Positions 14,101-22,916 of a stretch of DNA of 64,000 bases are shown piece after piece; position 1 is the stretch's first letter, and every line of letters begins with the position of its first letter. The DNA is from Syngnathus acus (lineage: Eukaryota; Chordata; Actinopteri; Syngnathiformes; Syngnathidae). The notes beneath the pieces were generated by a model, which saw only the letters and a program-made list of their open reading frames with translations, made no database searches and was not told the DNA's origin. The position numbers were made by a program, and so were the translations under genes. The DNA lies in contig NC_051107.1 in assembly GCF_901709675.1 (NCBI RefSeq), positions 3,228,001 through 3,292,000 on the forward strand. Direction: 5' to 3'.

Positions 14101-16955
14101 AATGCTAACCCAACATAACATTACATAGAAGAGTCAGTAAGCTTATTAGCAAGGCCGGAATAATTATTTCGGGACATCTGGTGAGTGCGAGCTATGTGCG
14201 GACATTTTGCACACACCCACTCGCCACTTTGATCATCACAAGTCATGTCCGTTTCCGCCATATGCCTCAGCACGACAATTCCACTTATTATTAAATCGTG
14301 AACATGAAAGTAAATGCAACTATTAATCTAATATATATTTACTTTAGGGAAAATTCACGACTTTAATGTCAAGTCATTTACTGCGCTGGTAAAAAAAAGA
14401 AAAAAAAAAAAAGAATCTTGCACTTCAGTGAAAAACAACCACCACCACTTGCGATCCACAAGAGGGCGCACTAACACAACAATATAAGGCACAGTGGAGA
14501 AACTCTGTTTCTTTTTTTTTTAACTAAAGTATCATAAATCAGTTTAATTCGGTTTTAAAAAGGCACCTTATAAGGTAAGGCTGAGGACAATTTAATGAGC
14601 AGCAAAGAGGCCTTGTAAACCACTTGAGAATGAATGACTCATTGTTTCTGTGCTGGGTGTCTGGAGGTTTATATATATAAAAAAAAAAAAAGCACAACCC
14701 CAGCAGCTGGGCGCCAAACTGAAATCTATTTAAGGTTAAATACTTCATAAATAAAGCTACATGTCATAGCAGCTATATAATATAGATTTTTTTATTTAAT
14801 TTTTATCTTATTTGATCATAAATAAAGCTACATGTCAGAGCAGCTATATGATATTTTGTATTCTATTTCTGAATGAAGTTTCTTAATTAGTTTTAGTAAT
14901 AGATTAATAATTTCATTAAAAAAAATAGTAAAATTGTGTGGTGAGAAAAAAATAAAAGATCATGAGTGATGATTCACATGCAATGAATCGTATTTATGCA
15001 GGCAGAGAAAAGTATCGACTATACCGTGGCTGTAGCTGATGCCCGGGCTAAGCGGAGACGGAGAGGCGAGATGTTCCCGGCTGGGTGTTTGGAGGCCCGC
15101 CTCCTTGTCCTTGTCCTTGTCCCGTTCCTTCACCTGGCGCTGGCTCATCCTGCCTGGCGTCAGATAGGCGGCGTCATCACCGGACACTACGGCCGCTGCT
15201 GCAGACACATTTATCATGATTTGTACACAATTAAAAACAACAGCCTTTGTCAAGAAGCTGTCGGTTGCACAAGTGTGCACACCCTCATTAAGCAATTAAT
15301 TGCGGCATCTAAGGTTAGCGGCTTACCAGAGGTGGCATGAGGCTCTCTCAACTCTGCAGGGTGCTAGCAGGTGTGAAGGGGGGGGGGGGGGGGGAAAGGT
15401 ACGAGCAGGATGGAAAGAAGGCAGGGAAACAGAAGAGGGGACAAATGGAGTGGAAAGTAAGATTAAAAGAGCGGGAGGGAATCCTCCGTGTGTTGTCAGC
15501 CCGTTTTGCGTGCAGCGGTGATCAACAGCAGGGAGGAGAAGCAAAAAGGACAAACAAAACAAAGAAAAAAAAAATACATTAGTTCAACTCAAACATAAAC
15601 ACGACACAATTAAAAATGGCGAGGGACAGTGAAATGATTTTTTTTGTACAGGTCAATGTGAGTCCCTATTGTGACCTGACTGACAGCAAATCAATCAGGC
15701 GATACTAAACATCCTCCCTCGGCATTTTCCAATAGAAGCTCCCGGAGGTTGGTGCGAAGGACGATATCAACCTGACACTCTTGCCCACGCAGGCTTCGTT
15801 TCATTAGACGATAGCGTTTCAGCATGTCTGTCTTCAGACCGGGGACAAGTGCGCGTTGTTAAATGATGTGGGCGGCCTCACGCGGCGACTGATTTGCTTT
15901 CATCCCTGCGAGTGGGAGGCATGAAAGTGACCCCGGGTTTTTTTTTTTCTTTTGACATTGGCGGGACGGAAATGATTACGATGTTGGTGAGGCAATTTAA
16001 AATTCAATTGTGTTGGGAGATCATGCAAACAATATTGAACGGAATCGGCCACCAGGGGGCAGTATACGGTACATAAAGCCGGTCACAACTGCTCAGAACG
16101 AAGCAGTGACATTAATCATTTCACAGACGATAAATAATATATGCCTGTGAGTAATATTTTCTAAAGACATCTCAGGAAGTGTCTGAAAATGGACTCAAGA
16201 TCTGTAAGTGAGCCATTGACGGCGTCCCAACATGCATCGCATCTAAGCACATGACATCATAACACCCGAGAAAGATGAGCATGCTACTCAAACATAGCTT
16301 TGTCTACATTGCCACACTACAAGAAGTGGTTTTGTTTTCATTCAACCCGAAAGTCTCATGGGACTTGAGGAGAGGGCATGTTTTCTGTCGGCCGGTAGAT
16401 CCGGAGTCCGGGCTATTTAATCTAATACAATTCTGCTAAGTCCTCCTGAGAGAGAGGAAAAAAAAAACAGCTTCTGGAACATCAAATATTGCACTTCTTA
16501 GATGACAAGAATCACTGCCAAAATGTAATGAGAGGTTTGGCGACTGGGTCTGCCTCTTTAAAAGCTGTACTGGAAATGAACGCTTCCTCAAGCTGTCAAG
16601 CCACCTAAGAAACGTCCCTTCTGCCAATAGCCTTGATCGGGTCAATTTATTGCTCAGAACCTTGGAGGAGCAGCGGCAGCAGCATGACCGCTCGTGTATG
16701 CAGTTGTCAACCAACCAAAGTCGCATTTACAACATTTACGAGAAGGAGCGCACACAAAAAAAACGATTTTGAGTGGGAGGTCTCGGAAGGAAAATGAAAC
16801 GACTACACGTCCGTCACACTATTTCCTGTTTGCTACTTTGTCCAAGGCCCCCTCGTTGGAGGCAGATAAGAGAAATGCGTACCGTGCGGAGCGAGGTGAG
16901 CTTGCTGCTGCTGCTGCTGTTGCCGTGGCGGCGCGCTACGACCGAGCTCCGTCAT
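5079..16955 (-). CDS. osbpl8: osbpl8: oxysterol-binding protein-related protein 8, main form, 22 coding exons
   Basis: ORP8 is known to sit in the ER membrane and exchange phosphatidylserine for PI4P at ER-plasma membrane contacts. Coding exons in transcript order: 16883-16955, 15025-15198, 10932-11005, 10486-10566, 10173-10274, 9814-10017, 9199-9283, 8608-8773, 8314-8539, 8053-8237, 7893-7974, 7729-7827, 7516-7612, 7344-7442, 7123-7220, 6953-7042, 6648-6784, 6395-6580, 6167-6320, 5435-5537, 5265-5370, 5079-5190. All junctions are GT-AG and the phases agree, giving 910 residues plus stop, close to the human length I recall (about 889). The order is N-terminal tail, PH domain, acidic Ser-rich linker, ORD with EQVSHHPP, then a hydrophobic C-terminal anchor. 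The linker, the [10 protein letters not shown] block and the tail anchor fit ORP8 better than its paralogue ORP5. The first exon is the least certain. Confidence 0.93.
5265..5370 (-). CDS. osbpl8: osbpl8 exon 21 (coiled region)
   Basis: Phase 1 in, phase 2 out. It encodes [20 protein letters not shown] then [15 protein letters not shown], a short helix before the membrane anchor. Confidence 0.9.
5435..5537 (-). CDS. osbpl8: osbpl8 exon 20 (Ser/Lys-rich)
   Basis: Phase 0 in, phase 1 out. It encodes [17 protein letters not shown] then [14 protein letters not shown]. The SSPE.D.QDSSGSE spacing matches mammalian ORP8. The donor is GTGAGA and the next intron is 64 bp. Confidence 0.88.
6167..6320 (-). 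CDS. osbpl8: osbpl8 exon 19 ([10 protein letters not shown] block)
   Basis: Phase 2 in, phase 0 out. It encodes (D)[27 protein letters not shown], then a less conserved stretch ending FKCQ. A Met-Val after RTP is shared with mammalian ORP8. Confidence 0.93.
6395..6580 (-). CDS. osbpl8: osbpl8 exon 18 (ORD C-terminal helix)
   Basis: Phase 2 on both sides. It encodes [38 protein letters not shown] and [12 protein letters not shown]. The ORD ends here. The intron after it is only 74 bp. Confidence 0.95.
6648..6784 (-). CDS. osbpl8: osbpl8 exon 17 (ORD)
   Basis: Phase 0 in, phase 2 out. It encodes [31 protein letters not shown] and [11 protein letters not shown](R). Confidence 0.94.
6953..7042 (-). 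CDS. osbpl8: osbpl8 exon 16 (ORD)
   Basis: Phase 0 on both sides, 30 codons. It encodes [20 protein letters not shown] and [10 protein letters not shown]. Confidence 0.95.
7123..7220 (-). CDS. osbpl8: osbpl8 exon 15 (ORD)
   Basis: Phase 1 in, phase 0 out. It encodes [20 protein letters not shown] and [15 protein letters not shown] barrel strands. Confidence 0.95.
7344..7442 (-). CDS. osbpl8: osbpl8 exon 14 (ORD)
   Basis: Phase 1 on both sides. It encodes [20 protein letters not shown] and [13 protein letters not shown], beta-barrel strands of the ORD. Confidence 0.95.
7516..7612 (-). CDS. osbpl8: osbpl8 exon 13 (VSHHPP signature)
   Basis: Phase 0 in, phase 1 out. It begins [19 protein letters not shown] and goes on [12 protein letters not shown]. 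The two His residues that contact the PI4P phosphates are intact. Confidence 0.96.
7729..7827 (-). CDS. osbpl8: osbpl8 exon 12 (ORD, KKPYNPI)
   Basis: Phase 0 on both sides, 33 codons. It encodes [18 protein letters not shown] and [12 protein letters not shown], with the KPYNPIxGE ORP motif. It ends with the EQ of the EQVSHHPP signature. Confidence 0.96.
7893..7974 (-). CDS. osbpl8: osbpl8 exon 11 (ORD)
   Basis: Phase 2 in, phase 0 out. It encodes [20 protein letters not shown] then GFYKKPK, an ORD segment. The KKP lysines are in the conserved basic patch that contacts the PI4P headgroup. Confidence 0.95.
8053..8237 (-). CDS. osbpl8: osbpl8 exon 10 (ORD start)
   Basis: Phase 0 in, phase 2 out. 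It encodes [38 protein letters not shown] and [20 protein letters not shown], the lid and entry of the lipid-binding domain including the [10 protein letters not shown] block known to bind phosphatidylserine. Confidence 0.96.
8314..8539 (-). CDS. osbpl8: osbpl8 exon 9 (acidic Ser-rich linker)
   Basis: Phase 2 in, phase 0 out, 75 codons. It encodes [35 protein letters not shown] and EQSHEELGE. The segment is strongly acidic with many Ser-Asp pairs, probably disordered and phosphorylated. It separates ORP8 from ORP5 by sequence. Confidence 0.93.
8608..8773 (-). CDS. osbpl8: osbpl8 exon 8 (PH C-terminal helix)
   Basis: Phase 1 in, phase 2 out. It encodes [20 protein letters not shown], the C-terminal helix of the PH domain, then the start of the linker ([19 protein letters not shown]). 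Confidence 0.94.
9199..9283 (-). CDS. osbpl8: osbpl8 exon 7 (PH domain)
   Basis: Phase 0 in, phase 1 out. It encodes [15 protein letters not shown] and [13 protein letters not shown]-domain strands near-identical to the mammalian protein. Confidence 0.94.
9814..10017 (-). CDS. osbpl8: osbpl8 exon 6 (PH domain core)
   Basis: Phase 0 on both sides, 68 codons. It carries [20 protein letters not shown] and [20 protein letters not shown], the phosphoinositide-binding core of the PH domain that tethers the protein to the plasma membrane. Confidence 0.95.
10173..10274 (-). CDS. osbpl8: osbpl8 exon 5 (basic helix, PH domain start)
   Basis: Phase 0 on both sides, 34 codons. It encodes [17 protein letters not shown] and [12 protein letters not shown], the basic helix and first strand of the PH domain shared by ORP5 and ORP8. 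Confidence 0.93.
10486..10566 (-). CDS. osbpl8: osbpl8 exon 4 ([12 protein letters not shown])
   Basis: Phase 0 on both sides, 27 codons. It encodes [12 protein letters not shown] and LTKKESLK, a Lys/Ser-rich stretch before the PH domain. The acceptor is cgcag and the donor GTAAAA, next to a poly-T run on the plus strand. Confidence 0.9.
10932..11005 (-). CDS. osbpl8: osbpl8 exon 3 (GFERGKED)
   Basis: Phase 1 in, phase 0 out. It encodes [11 protein letters not shown] and ends SISKSK. A second GT five bases upstream (GTAAGG) looks stronger but breaks the frame; the GTAATG donor keeps the conserved SKSKSE junction, so I chose it. Confidence 0.85.
11006..12598. other. osbpl8 intron sequence
   Basis: Nothing coding was seen. 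The stretch has A-rich runs and a CTCF-like CTCCCCCTAGTGGT near 11080 (reverse orientation). It is intronic for the main transcript. Confidence 0.5.
12599..12749 (-). CDS. osbpl8: osbpl8 alternative first coding exon (ORP5-like N-terminus)
   Basis: The exon starts at tandem ATGs (12747-12749 and 12744-12746) and encodes [18 protein letters not shown], then [17 protein letters not shown], ending in phase 1 at a GTGGGT donor. It joins exon 10932-11005 in frame, in place of exon 2. The MKEE, RRRFS, RKL.RN and NEL.PLS pattern resembles the start of human ORP5 as I recall it, so an ancient alternative promoter shared by the ORP5/ORP8 pair is likely. The upstream DNA is very GC-rich. Confidence 0.75.
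12750..13020 (-). promoter_or_regulatory. Probable internal osbpl8 promoter, GC-rich
   Basis: GC-rich DNA directly upstream of the alternative ATG exon, with long G runs and CpGs (ccggcgggcgatccctcggc). No TATA box is evident. The call is inferred from position and composition only. Confidence 0.4.
13021..15024. other. osbpl8 intron sequence with a local direct repeat
   Basis: No exon was recognised. Two copies of a roughly 40-bp segment containing cataaataaagctacatgtc, then agcagctatat, lie at about 14744-14781 and 14818-14853, separated by AT-rich DNA. A CCACAAGAGGGCGC motif is at about 14456-14469. Confidence 0.5.
15025..15198 (-). CDS. osbpl8: osbpl8 coding exon 2 ([10 protein letters not shown])
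   Basis: Phase 1 in and phase 1 out. It encodes the [10 protein letters not shown] segment conserved in ORP8, then a Lys/Asp-rich stretch and a Ser/Pro stretch ending SYSHG. The acceptor is a tandem NAGNAG (gcagcag), so an in-frame one-codon difference is possible. The internal Met of MSQRQ is a plausible alternative start. Confidence 0.88.
16883..16955 (-). CDS. osbpl8: osbpl8 candidate first coding exon ([10 protein letters not shown], polyQ)
   Basis: The ATG is at 16953-16955. The exon encodes [11 protein letters not shown], a run of 7 Gln, then AHLAPH, and ends in phase 1 at a GTACGC donor. This is exactly the phase the next exon (15025-15198) needs. I found no obvious similarity to the human first exon, so the call rests on ATG, donor and phase. 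The exon could be untranslated, with translation starting at MSQRQ in the next exon, as in a known shorter human isoform. Confidence 0.5.
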
Positions 16956-18539
16956 CAAGTGAAGGGAGGAGACAAGGCAGGGAGCCTCACTAAACGTCAC
17001 CCCGCCTTCTTCCCCCGCTTTTAACACAACCACTACCGGGCCTCTCTGTTCCTGTACTTCCATTTTTAATTGGATTCTTTATGACATCACAAACTAACCT
17101 TGCCTCTTTCAAGAAGCGAGAAAAAAAAAACCCCATCATCATACAAATCATCAGAGCGCCGCTCGGCCACAGAAACAAGGAAGTGGGCGTTTTATAAAGG
17201 GCTGAAGTGGAAGCCACAATTGAGACCTTGTCTTGTGTATGGAGGCAGTTATCGGAGCGCTAATGCGTCCTGGGGGACGGCCTTGTCGCGCTCATGTTGA
17301 CTGAAGCCCTTCTGCACCAATAAACCAAAGCGAAGCGCATCAGGCCACTGAAAGACACGTGCGCGACCACCCGGCGGCGGTTAGCATGGAACGCAAGCTT
17401 GAAAGAACTCGGCTAGTGTTCACCAACCCAACTATTTTAGATTGTAGCTAAACATAAGTTGTCAAAAAGTGTTTTGCTGGGTGTGTGGTTCTGTGTACTA
17501 TTTACCCAACAGACACACAAACAACGGCTAAAAACAAAAAAACGTTAGCCTGTTTAGCACATTTTTTTGCGTAGCGTTAGCATTGAGCTAGCAAACATTA
17601 AAAGTGACTTGGTTGTTATTGTTAAGAATTGAAGGCAATTCATTCAAATAGGTCTTTTGGTAAACGGGACGCTTTAATGGCTGACTTTTTAGGCAGAGCA
17701 CACACGTGCATGTTTTTTGTACCAATGGCGAAATCTTCCTTCTCATTGCAGCGTCAATAAATCCATAAGGTCTAACTGTGGATGTCCGTGTGTGAAGGCA
17801 ACCTGGCCTAATTCCCAGAAGCTCTCTTTTTTTTTTCAAGAGCCCATCATTTCCACAGCCGGACCCCATTAAGAAAGCAGCGAGGCGGCGGCAATGCGGT
17901 CTTCATCTCGTACTGCCGCGAATCGTAATGAGCGTTTCGGTTATGACACGCTAGCGCACACGGGCATCCCTTGGCACTCTGATAAAATTCTTAAAAAGGT
18001 CAGCGATCAAAAGAAACAGTTCATTGCCGATTTGACTTTCAGAAGCCTTTAGTCATTAGCGGCTTAACTATGCAGACACTTAAAAAAAAAAAAAGGGTGT
18101 TAATAATTATTCATGCCACGCTGAGAAAGGGTCTGCAGCCCAATAATCCCACAGTGTATTTTTTTGTGTGATGGCTTGAGAGAGCGAGCGATGCATTGAT
18201 GTTATCAAGCTATCGGCAATTATAATTGCACTCCCACTCACTGGGAGAAGAAAAAAAAAAAGCTACAGGGGGATTACGGTGGAGGTGAAATGAAAGGACA
18301 GAACGGCAAACATGGGAGCTGAAATACAAGTGGCACTGCTGCTGCTGACTCCAGCTCCCATCAGTCACATTACAGACTTTATGGAAGCGCTTGAAATAGA
18401 TTGTGAGTTATGCTCTTTCATAAATTTATCTGGGGGGGAAAACACATGATTGAGGCAAACGCCAACTGTGTCGTGACTCAGATTTACCGCAATGGTGATA
18501 CAAAAAATAAATCATGTACATGATAGTGTCTGGACTCAC

Positions 18540-18640
18540 CAAAGTGCTCTCGGTCTCCTGTTGGGACTCGGAAGAAGACTTCATGGTCATGTTCAAGCTG
18601 AGCCGGGGGGCCTGTCAGCGCTGCTCAGATAAGTGCATAT
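18540..18640 (-). other. osbpl8: Candidate osbpl8 5' UTR exon
   Basis: It has a good acceptor (ctcctgacag) and a strong donor (GTGAGTCC) 101 bp apart. It contains an ATG with 17 codons (MTMKSSSESQQETESTL) ending in phase 0, which cannot join the phase-1 exon at 15198 without meeting a stop. It is best explained as an untranslated exon with a small upstream ORF, feeding a transcript that starts translation at MSQRQ. Confidence 0.35.
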
Positions 18641-19959
18641 CTGTCAGGAGAGTGAAGCAATACAAAAGGAAATGATTACAGCAGCAACTGTCAACGTGGA
18701 GACTTTCAATAAACACCATTGTTAAGATCTGTCGGCTGGTCCCCCGGAAATCTCGATTTTCTTTCCCCCCTATTTGCCTTGAGCTTGATTCCCCTATAGA
18801 AGCATCGAGGCGTGTCGTTGTGTTTAACCCTTGGCTATTACCACTGGACGCCACTTTGCCTATTCAGTGGACCATGCCGACTCGGGTTCGGTACAAAACG
18901 TGCCACAATTGGTCACATGCGGCAACGGGTAATTTACACTGGTTGGTCCACTTAAATCATGCGACTGTCCCAGTTTCGCATGTGCTTGAGGGAAAGGAAA
19001 CGCAACAGTCCATGTAGGTCAGGGAAGAAAGAATGTTATTGAGGAGGGGAAAGACCAGAAAGACTCTCCACGCTTCGCTTTTTTTTTTTTGCCAAAAATT
19101 GTACATTCCCCAGACATGAGTGCAAAACGTCTAATAGCCTTCTTTCAGCTAAATGGAACCAAACTTCGTTTCGAATCATCACAGCGTGATATTTAGCAGA
19201 GACGTGACAATATTTTCCCGCTGACAAAACAGAAGCAATCAGCGACGCGACAGAAGAAATGACCGTTTAGGCTTTCAATGAAGTTTCAAGACACGCATTG
19301 CGATTTGATCTCAGATGTTATCAAGAGTTTTCCCCCTAAATGACTGTGACAAGAATTATGTTAATGTTTCATCGGCACAGTGTCACCTTGTGCTATCCCA
19401 AATCACACAATACTTAGGAGAGTGACACTCGATCCGCCCGGAGCCGCACACGGGACGGGAATGCTGATGAGCCGGGTAGCAAGAACCGAAGTACCGAACC
19501 CGGCGAGGTGTCAAGGAGACTGTGATGACCTCAAACACGTATTCAATCCTCTTAGCGGCGAAACAATGCAACGGGTTTTTTTTTTTGCACGGTGACTGTG
19601 GGCATTTAGAGGACGGGGAACTCGGCTACTACAGAGGATGTGCGGTAAAAAATGTGCCGTGACGCACGCTGACTGATTTGAATGTTTCTGTGTGTGTGTG
19701 CAAGAGAGCGATACCTCTTACGTAACAACAGAAGAGAGCGCAGGAGAGCAAACACAGGTGCCGACAGATGTTGACACATTCGAAGATGCATTTCTTATTC
19801 CAAAATAGTAAACGGTGACGGGTGTCAACTCGCATTAGCGTTGGTTAGCGGTCATGCTAACCAAACTGTGGAGTTATTTCAAAGCTATTCGACACAACAG
19901 ATGAATCCCGGACTACAAACGCGGCATGCACGTGGGTGAGAGAGAGAGAGGGAACCTAC

Positions 19960-20015
19960 CTCGTGCAGCTCAGGCAGCAGAAGCACCATAATATTTAAAA
20001 CACAGACTCTGCTAG
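19960..20015 (-). other. osbpl8: Candidate osbpl8 untranslated first exon
   Basis: A GTAGGT donor follows CTGCACGAG at 19960, with a (GA)n tract and CRE-like TGATGTCA just upstream in transcript sense (20030-20095). I place the upper limit only roughly. It could equally be non-exonic. Confidence 0.25.
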
Positions 20016-20028
20016 GAGGAAAAGATAC

Positions 20029-20033
20029 AGAGG

Positions 20034-20070
<37 letters not shown>

Positions 20071-20082
20071 GGGGAGAGAGAC
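20029..20082. repeat. (GA)n microsatellite
   Basis: A GA/AG dinucleotide run with small interruptions, ending in a G run. Confidence 0.9.
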
Positions 20083-20100
20083 ATTGAGATGACATCACCA

Positions 20101-22119
20101 TATTTTCATCCGCCTCCTATAAAATGTAGGCTGGTGCTGCAAGGCTGCCAGCGTCTGCAGGAGACAATCAGAGAGCGCCCCCTGTGTGCGGTGGTTATGC
20201 AAGTTCTTATATTGGTTTACCTGCATTTGCATTTACTTGAATAAAAATAAGGAACTATAAAGCAGACTGCAACTGTCGGTACCCGCCAACTCGTACTCGA
20301 TGCTAACCTAAACGGGAACCAACCGAGTGTTAGTCGATAGTGGGGAGCCGACTTTGCCATCGTATGGAATCTCACTGGGTTCATTTTCAACCCGTCTGTG
20401 TGCATTTGTACAGACAGTGTCATGAGGATATTAATATAATTTCCTGTTTGTAACTTCCCCAAGTAGAAATACACGTCAAGAGAACGTGACAGTCTCTGAT
20501 CACGATGCCCAGGTTTTGTAATACGATAGCTATTTTAAAAACCATGCTTCTTGTATGTTAAACAATAGAAAATATTCTAGGCTTCACTGTACAACAGCCG
20601 CACACACTTCATTGTTACCAGATTGAAGCGCCACTCGAAAAGGGAAGAGAATGGAAGCTCCATTTGCCTGGCAAATTGCTTGTTGGCTCTCAATGCTAAT
20701 TTGGCATGGAAAGTCGGGAATAAGCGTCCATTAACAATGCAAATGTGTTGAATTGGGGGGGGGGGGGGGAGCGTTGAATGTACAAAATAGACCAGCCATC
20801 AATTTACCTATGCAAATACAACCATGTGGATATATGCCAATTGAAATGGAACATTGGACCAACAGTCTTAACCCAAACTGCATTACATTGCGGCAGCTAG
20901 AACATTTGCTAATTCCAGTTCAGTTGTATTTAACTTTTAACAGTTGCAGCTCATGAGATTCAAATTCAATCTATGGGTGATGAATTAATTAAGTTTTCTC
21001 TTATATGACTGAATTGAAAATATGCATAATTGATTTACAGGTGGACAAAATATTTGACACTTTATCTCTGCTTTTATGGTGCACTAGACGAGTTTCAATT
21101 CACCGTTGAGTGGCGTTACATAAATGCATTTTGCCTGTCTCGCATTCGCAGGCTGCTCTAGACAAGTGAAAGTGGTAACATAGCACCGCAGGACTCAATT
21201 GTGCGTGGGAAGTCAAGCCGAACAAAACATTAAAAAAAAATGTCCTCATACAAACCAAGTGATGCACTGTTAACCTAAATTATTACATAATCGTACAGTC
21301 TGCTCGTCTTCTGCAGAGGTGATTCCAGCGTAAACATTAGCACAGCTAGCTGTCTTTATGTATGACAGCTGCTTGAAAACACTTACAACTGTGCCTTATT
21401 TGACATATTTTGTACTCACCCATGACGAAAATGGCCTGTAAGAAGAAAATGCTTCTTAAATCCGCGTCTTTCTCAAGGAGGGTTTGTCAGACGAGTGCCA
21501 TTTAGCCGACATTTAATATTCACTACGACGTTTAATATTCACAGGAGAGCGTAGTTATTATCACCTACTATCCCCATGGTACAAATATAGATATATATAT
21601 GTATATATGTGCATATAGAATTGTTTAAGCATCGAATAAAACACATTAAGACAACTTGCTAGATGCTGCTACACCAGCTCAGATGTGTCAGATTCTCAAT
21701 TGCTATAATGACAATAATCTTTGTGAGTTCCGGTTATGTACTTTCAGAATTAAAGCATACAAAAGAAATGTTTGTAAATTTGGCTTCCACTTGAACCCCT
21801 GTTCCATTGAATTTCCGTTTTTTCCGTGTTTAATGTAATGTAATGTAGTTTAATGTAAAAATGATCATTTTCAAAGTTTTTTTTTGAACAGTAAGTGAGT
21901 TATCTTATCATTAGTTCGTCACGATGATATTTTGTTTTGAAATTAGTCGTTTTATATCCTGCTTTTACGAAGGTGGACGAGTCCTTCCCTTTTGATGATT
22001 TTTATTTACCTGGCCAAATAATACCGACACAATGTGTTCGTTTTTACTAAAAAGTACTTTAAAACACAACTATAAAATGATATTTTCCTGGTAATTGTAA
22101 ATGATGTCATGATTCCTAC
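20101..22119. other. Intergenic DNA between osbpl8 and nav3
   Basis: No gene was recognised. It is AT-rich with a G run at 20756-20770 and a short TA-rich tract near 21588-21610. Confidence 0.5.
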
Positions 22120-22330
22120 CAGGGACGTGCGGTCAGAGGAGGCTTCGCCTCCCCTGCCATCATGAAAAGGGGAAAACCAAATTCAATTATTTTTATTATA
22201 AAGTCATTTTCCTTTTAATTCCAATAGTTTTGTATCATTTTGAACCAAAATCGCTGAATTTTTATAGCTATTTTAAAACCGAAGACGATTCGCTCGGAGG
22301 AGCCAACTTCCTGTCGAGCCTCCTCCGAGG
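22120..22330 (+). mobile_element. Probable DNA-transposon end (CAGGGACGTGCGG)
   Basis: It begins CAGGGACGTGCGGTCAGAGG, a terminus I recall from hAT-like elements in fish. I saw no matching right end, so it looks truncated or disrupted by the LINE sequences that follow. The upper limit is approximate. Confidence 0.35.
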
Positions 22331-22744
22331 ATTGCGTAATCACACGGCTAAGTGTTCAAACACTGTGGCTATATTAACTAATTTCCGTAGTTAAGCTGGT
22401 GTATATAATATTTTGTGTTTTTTGTCATCTGTCTGTAACGTCGTGTTTCTTTAGATGAAGAAAACGGCTTTAAAAGAGACCTTACGAAGGCTACGAAAAA
22501 AAGTTCTCCAGCCTTACGGCAGGGGGTGCTAGTGATCCCGGGATGCTTCATGCGCCTACCTGTAGAATAAGAGATCTCCTGTTCAAACAACTGAGGAGCA
22601 TCTGTTTCGTTTTTCATTCGGGTTTTTGTCTTACGTTTTTACATTTCGTTTTACAATGGAGTATTACATATCTAAACGATTTTCAACGATTTATTTTCCG
22701 TCGAAGCAGGAGGTCATCAGTAAAGGAAGAGCAACTCCGGAGTT

Positions 22745-22916
22745 AAAAGGTTTGATTGGGACAACGGGACTTCGGAGGTGTCGTGGAGCCAGCATCTCTG
22801 GTCCCAGGTCAAAGAGGCCGGCCTCCGAGGGTGGTCTATACAGGGGGCAGGTGTTGATGATGTGGTCGGCTGTCTGCTCGGGGTCTCCGCACTCGCACGC
22901 CAGCATCACGCTGAGC
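22745..22916 (-). mobile_element. Fragment of a LINE reverse-transcriptase C-terminus
   Basis: Minus-strand reading gives CECGDPEQTADHIINTCPLY then GLFDLGPEML. This is the Cys/His motif region near the end of some LINE ORF2 proteins. It lies head-to-head against the plus-strand LINE that starts at about 22909. Confidence 0.65.

Larger units (their letters stand above)
16956..20100. other. osbpl8 5' region or first introns
   Basis: Apart from the two candidate untranslated exons, no coding sequence was recognised. It is probably promoter-proximal or first-intron DNA of osbpl8. Confidence 0.4.

Noticed and set aside
18540-18592. MTMKSSSESQQETESTL as the osbpl8 start
   Set aside because: It ends in phase 0 and meets a stop at once if joined to the phase-1 exon at 15198.
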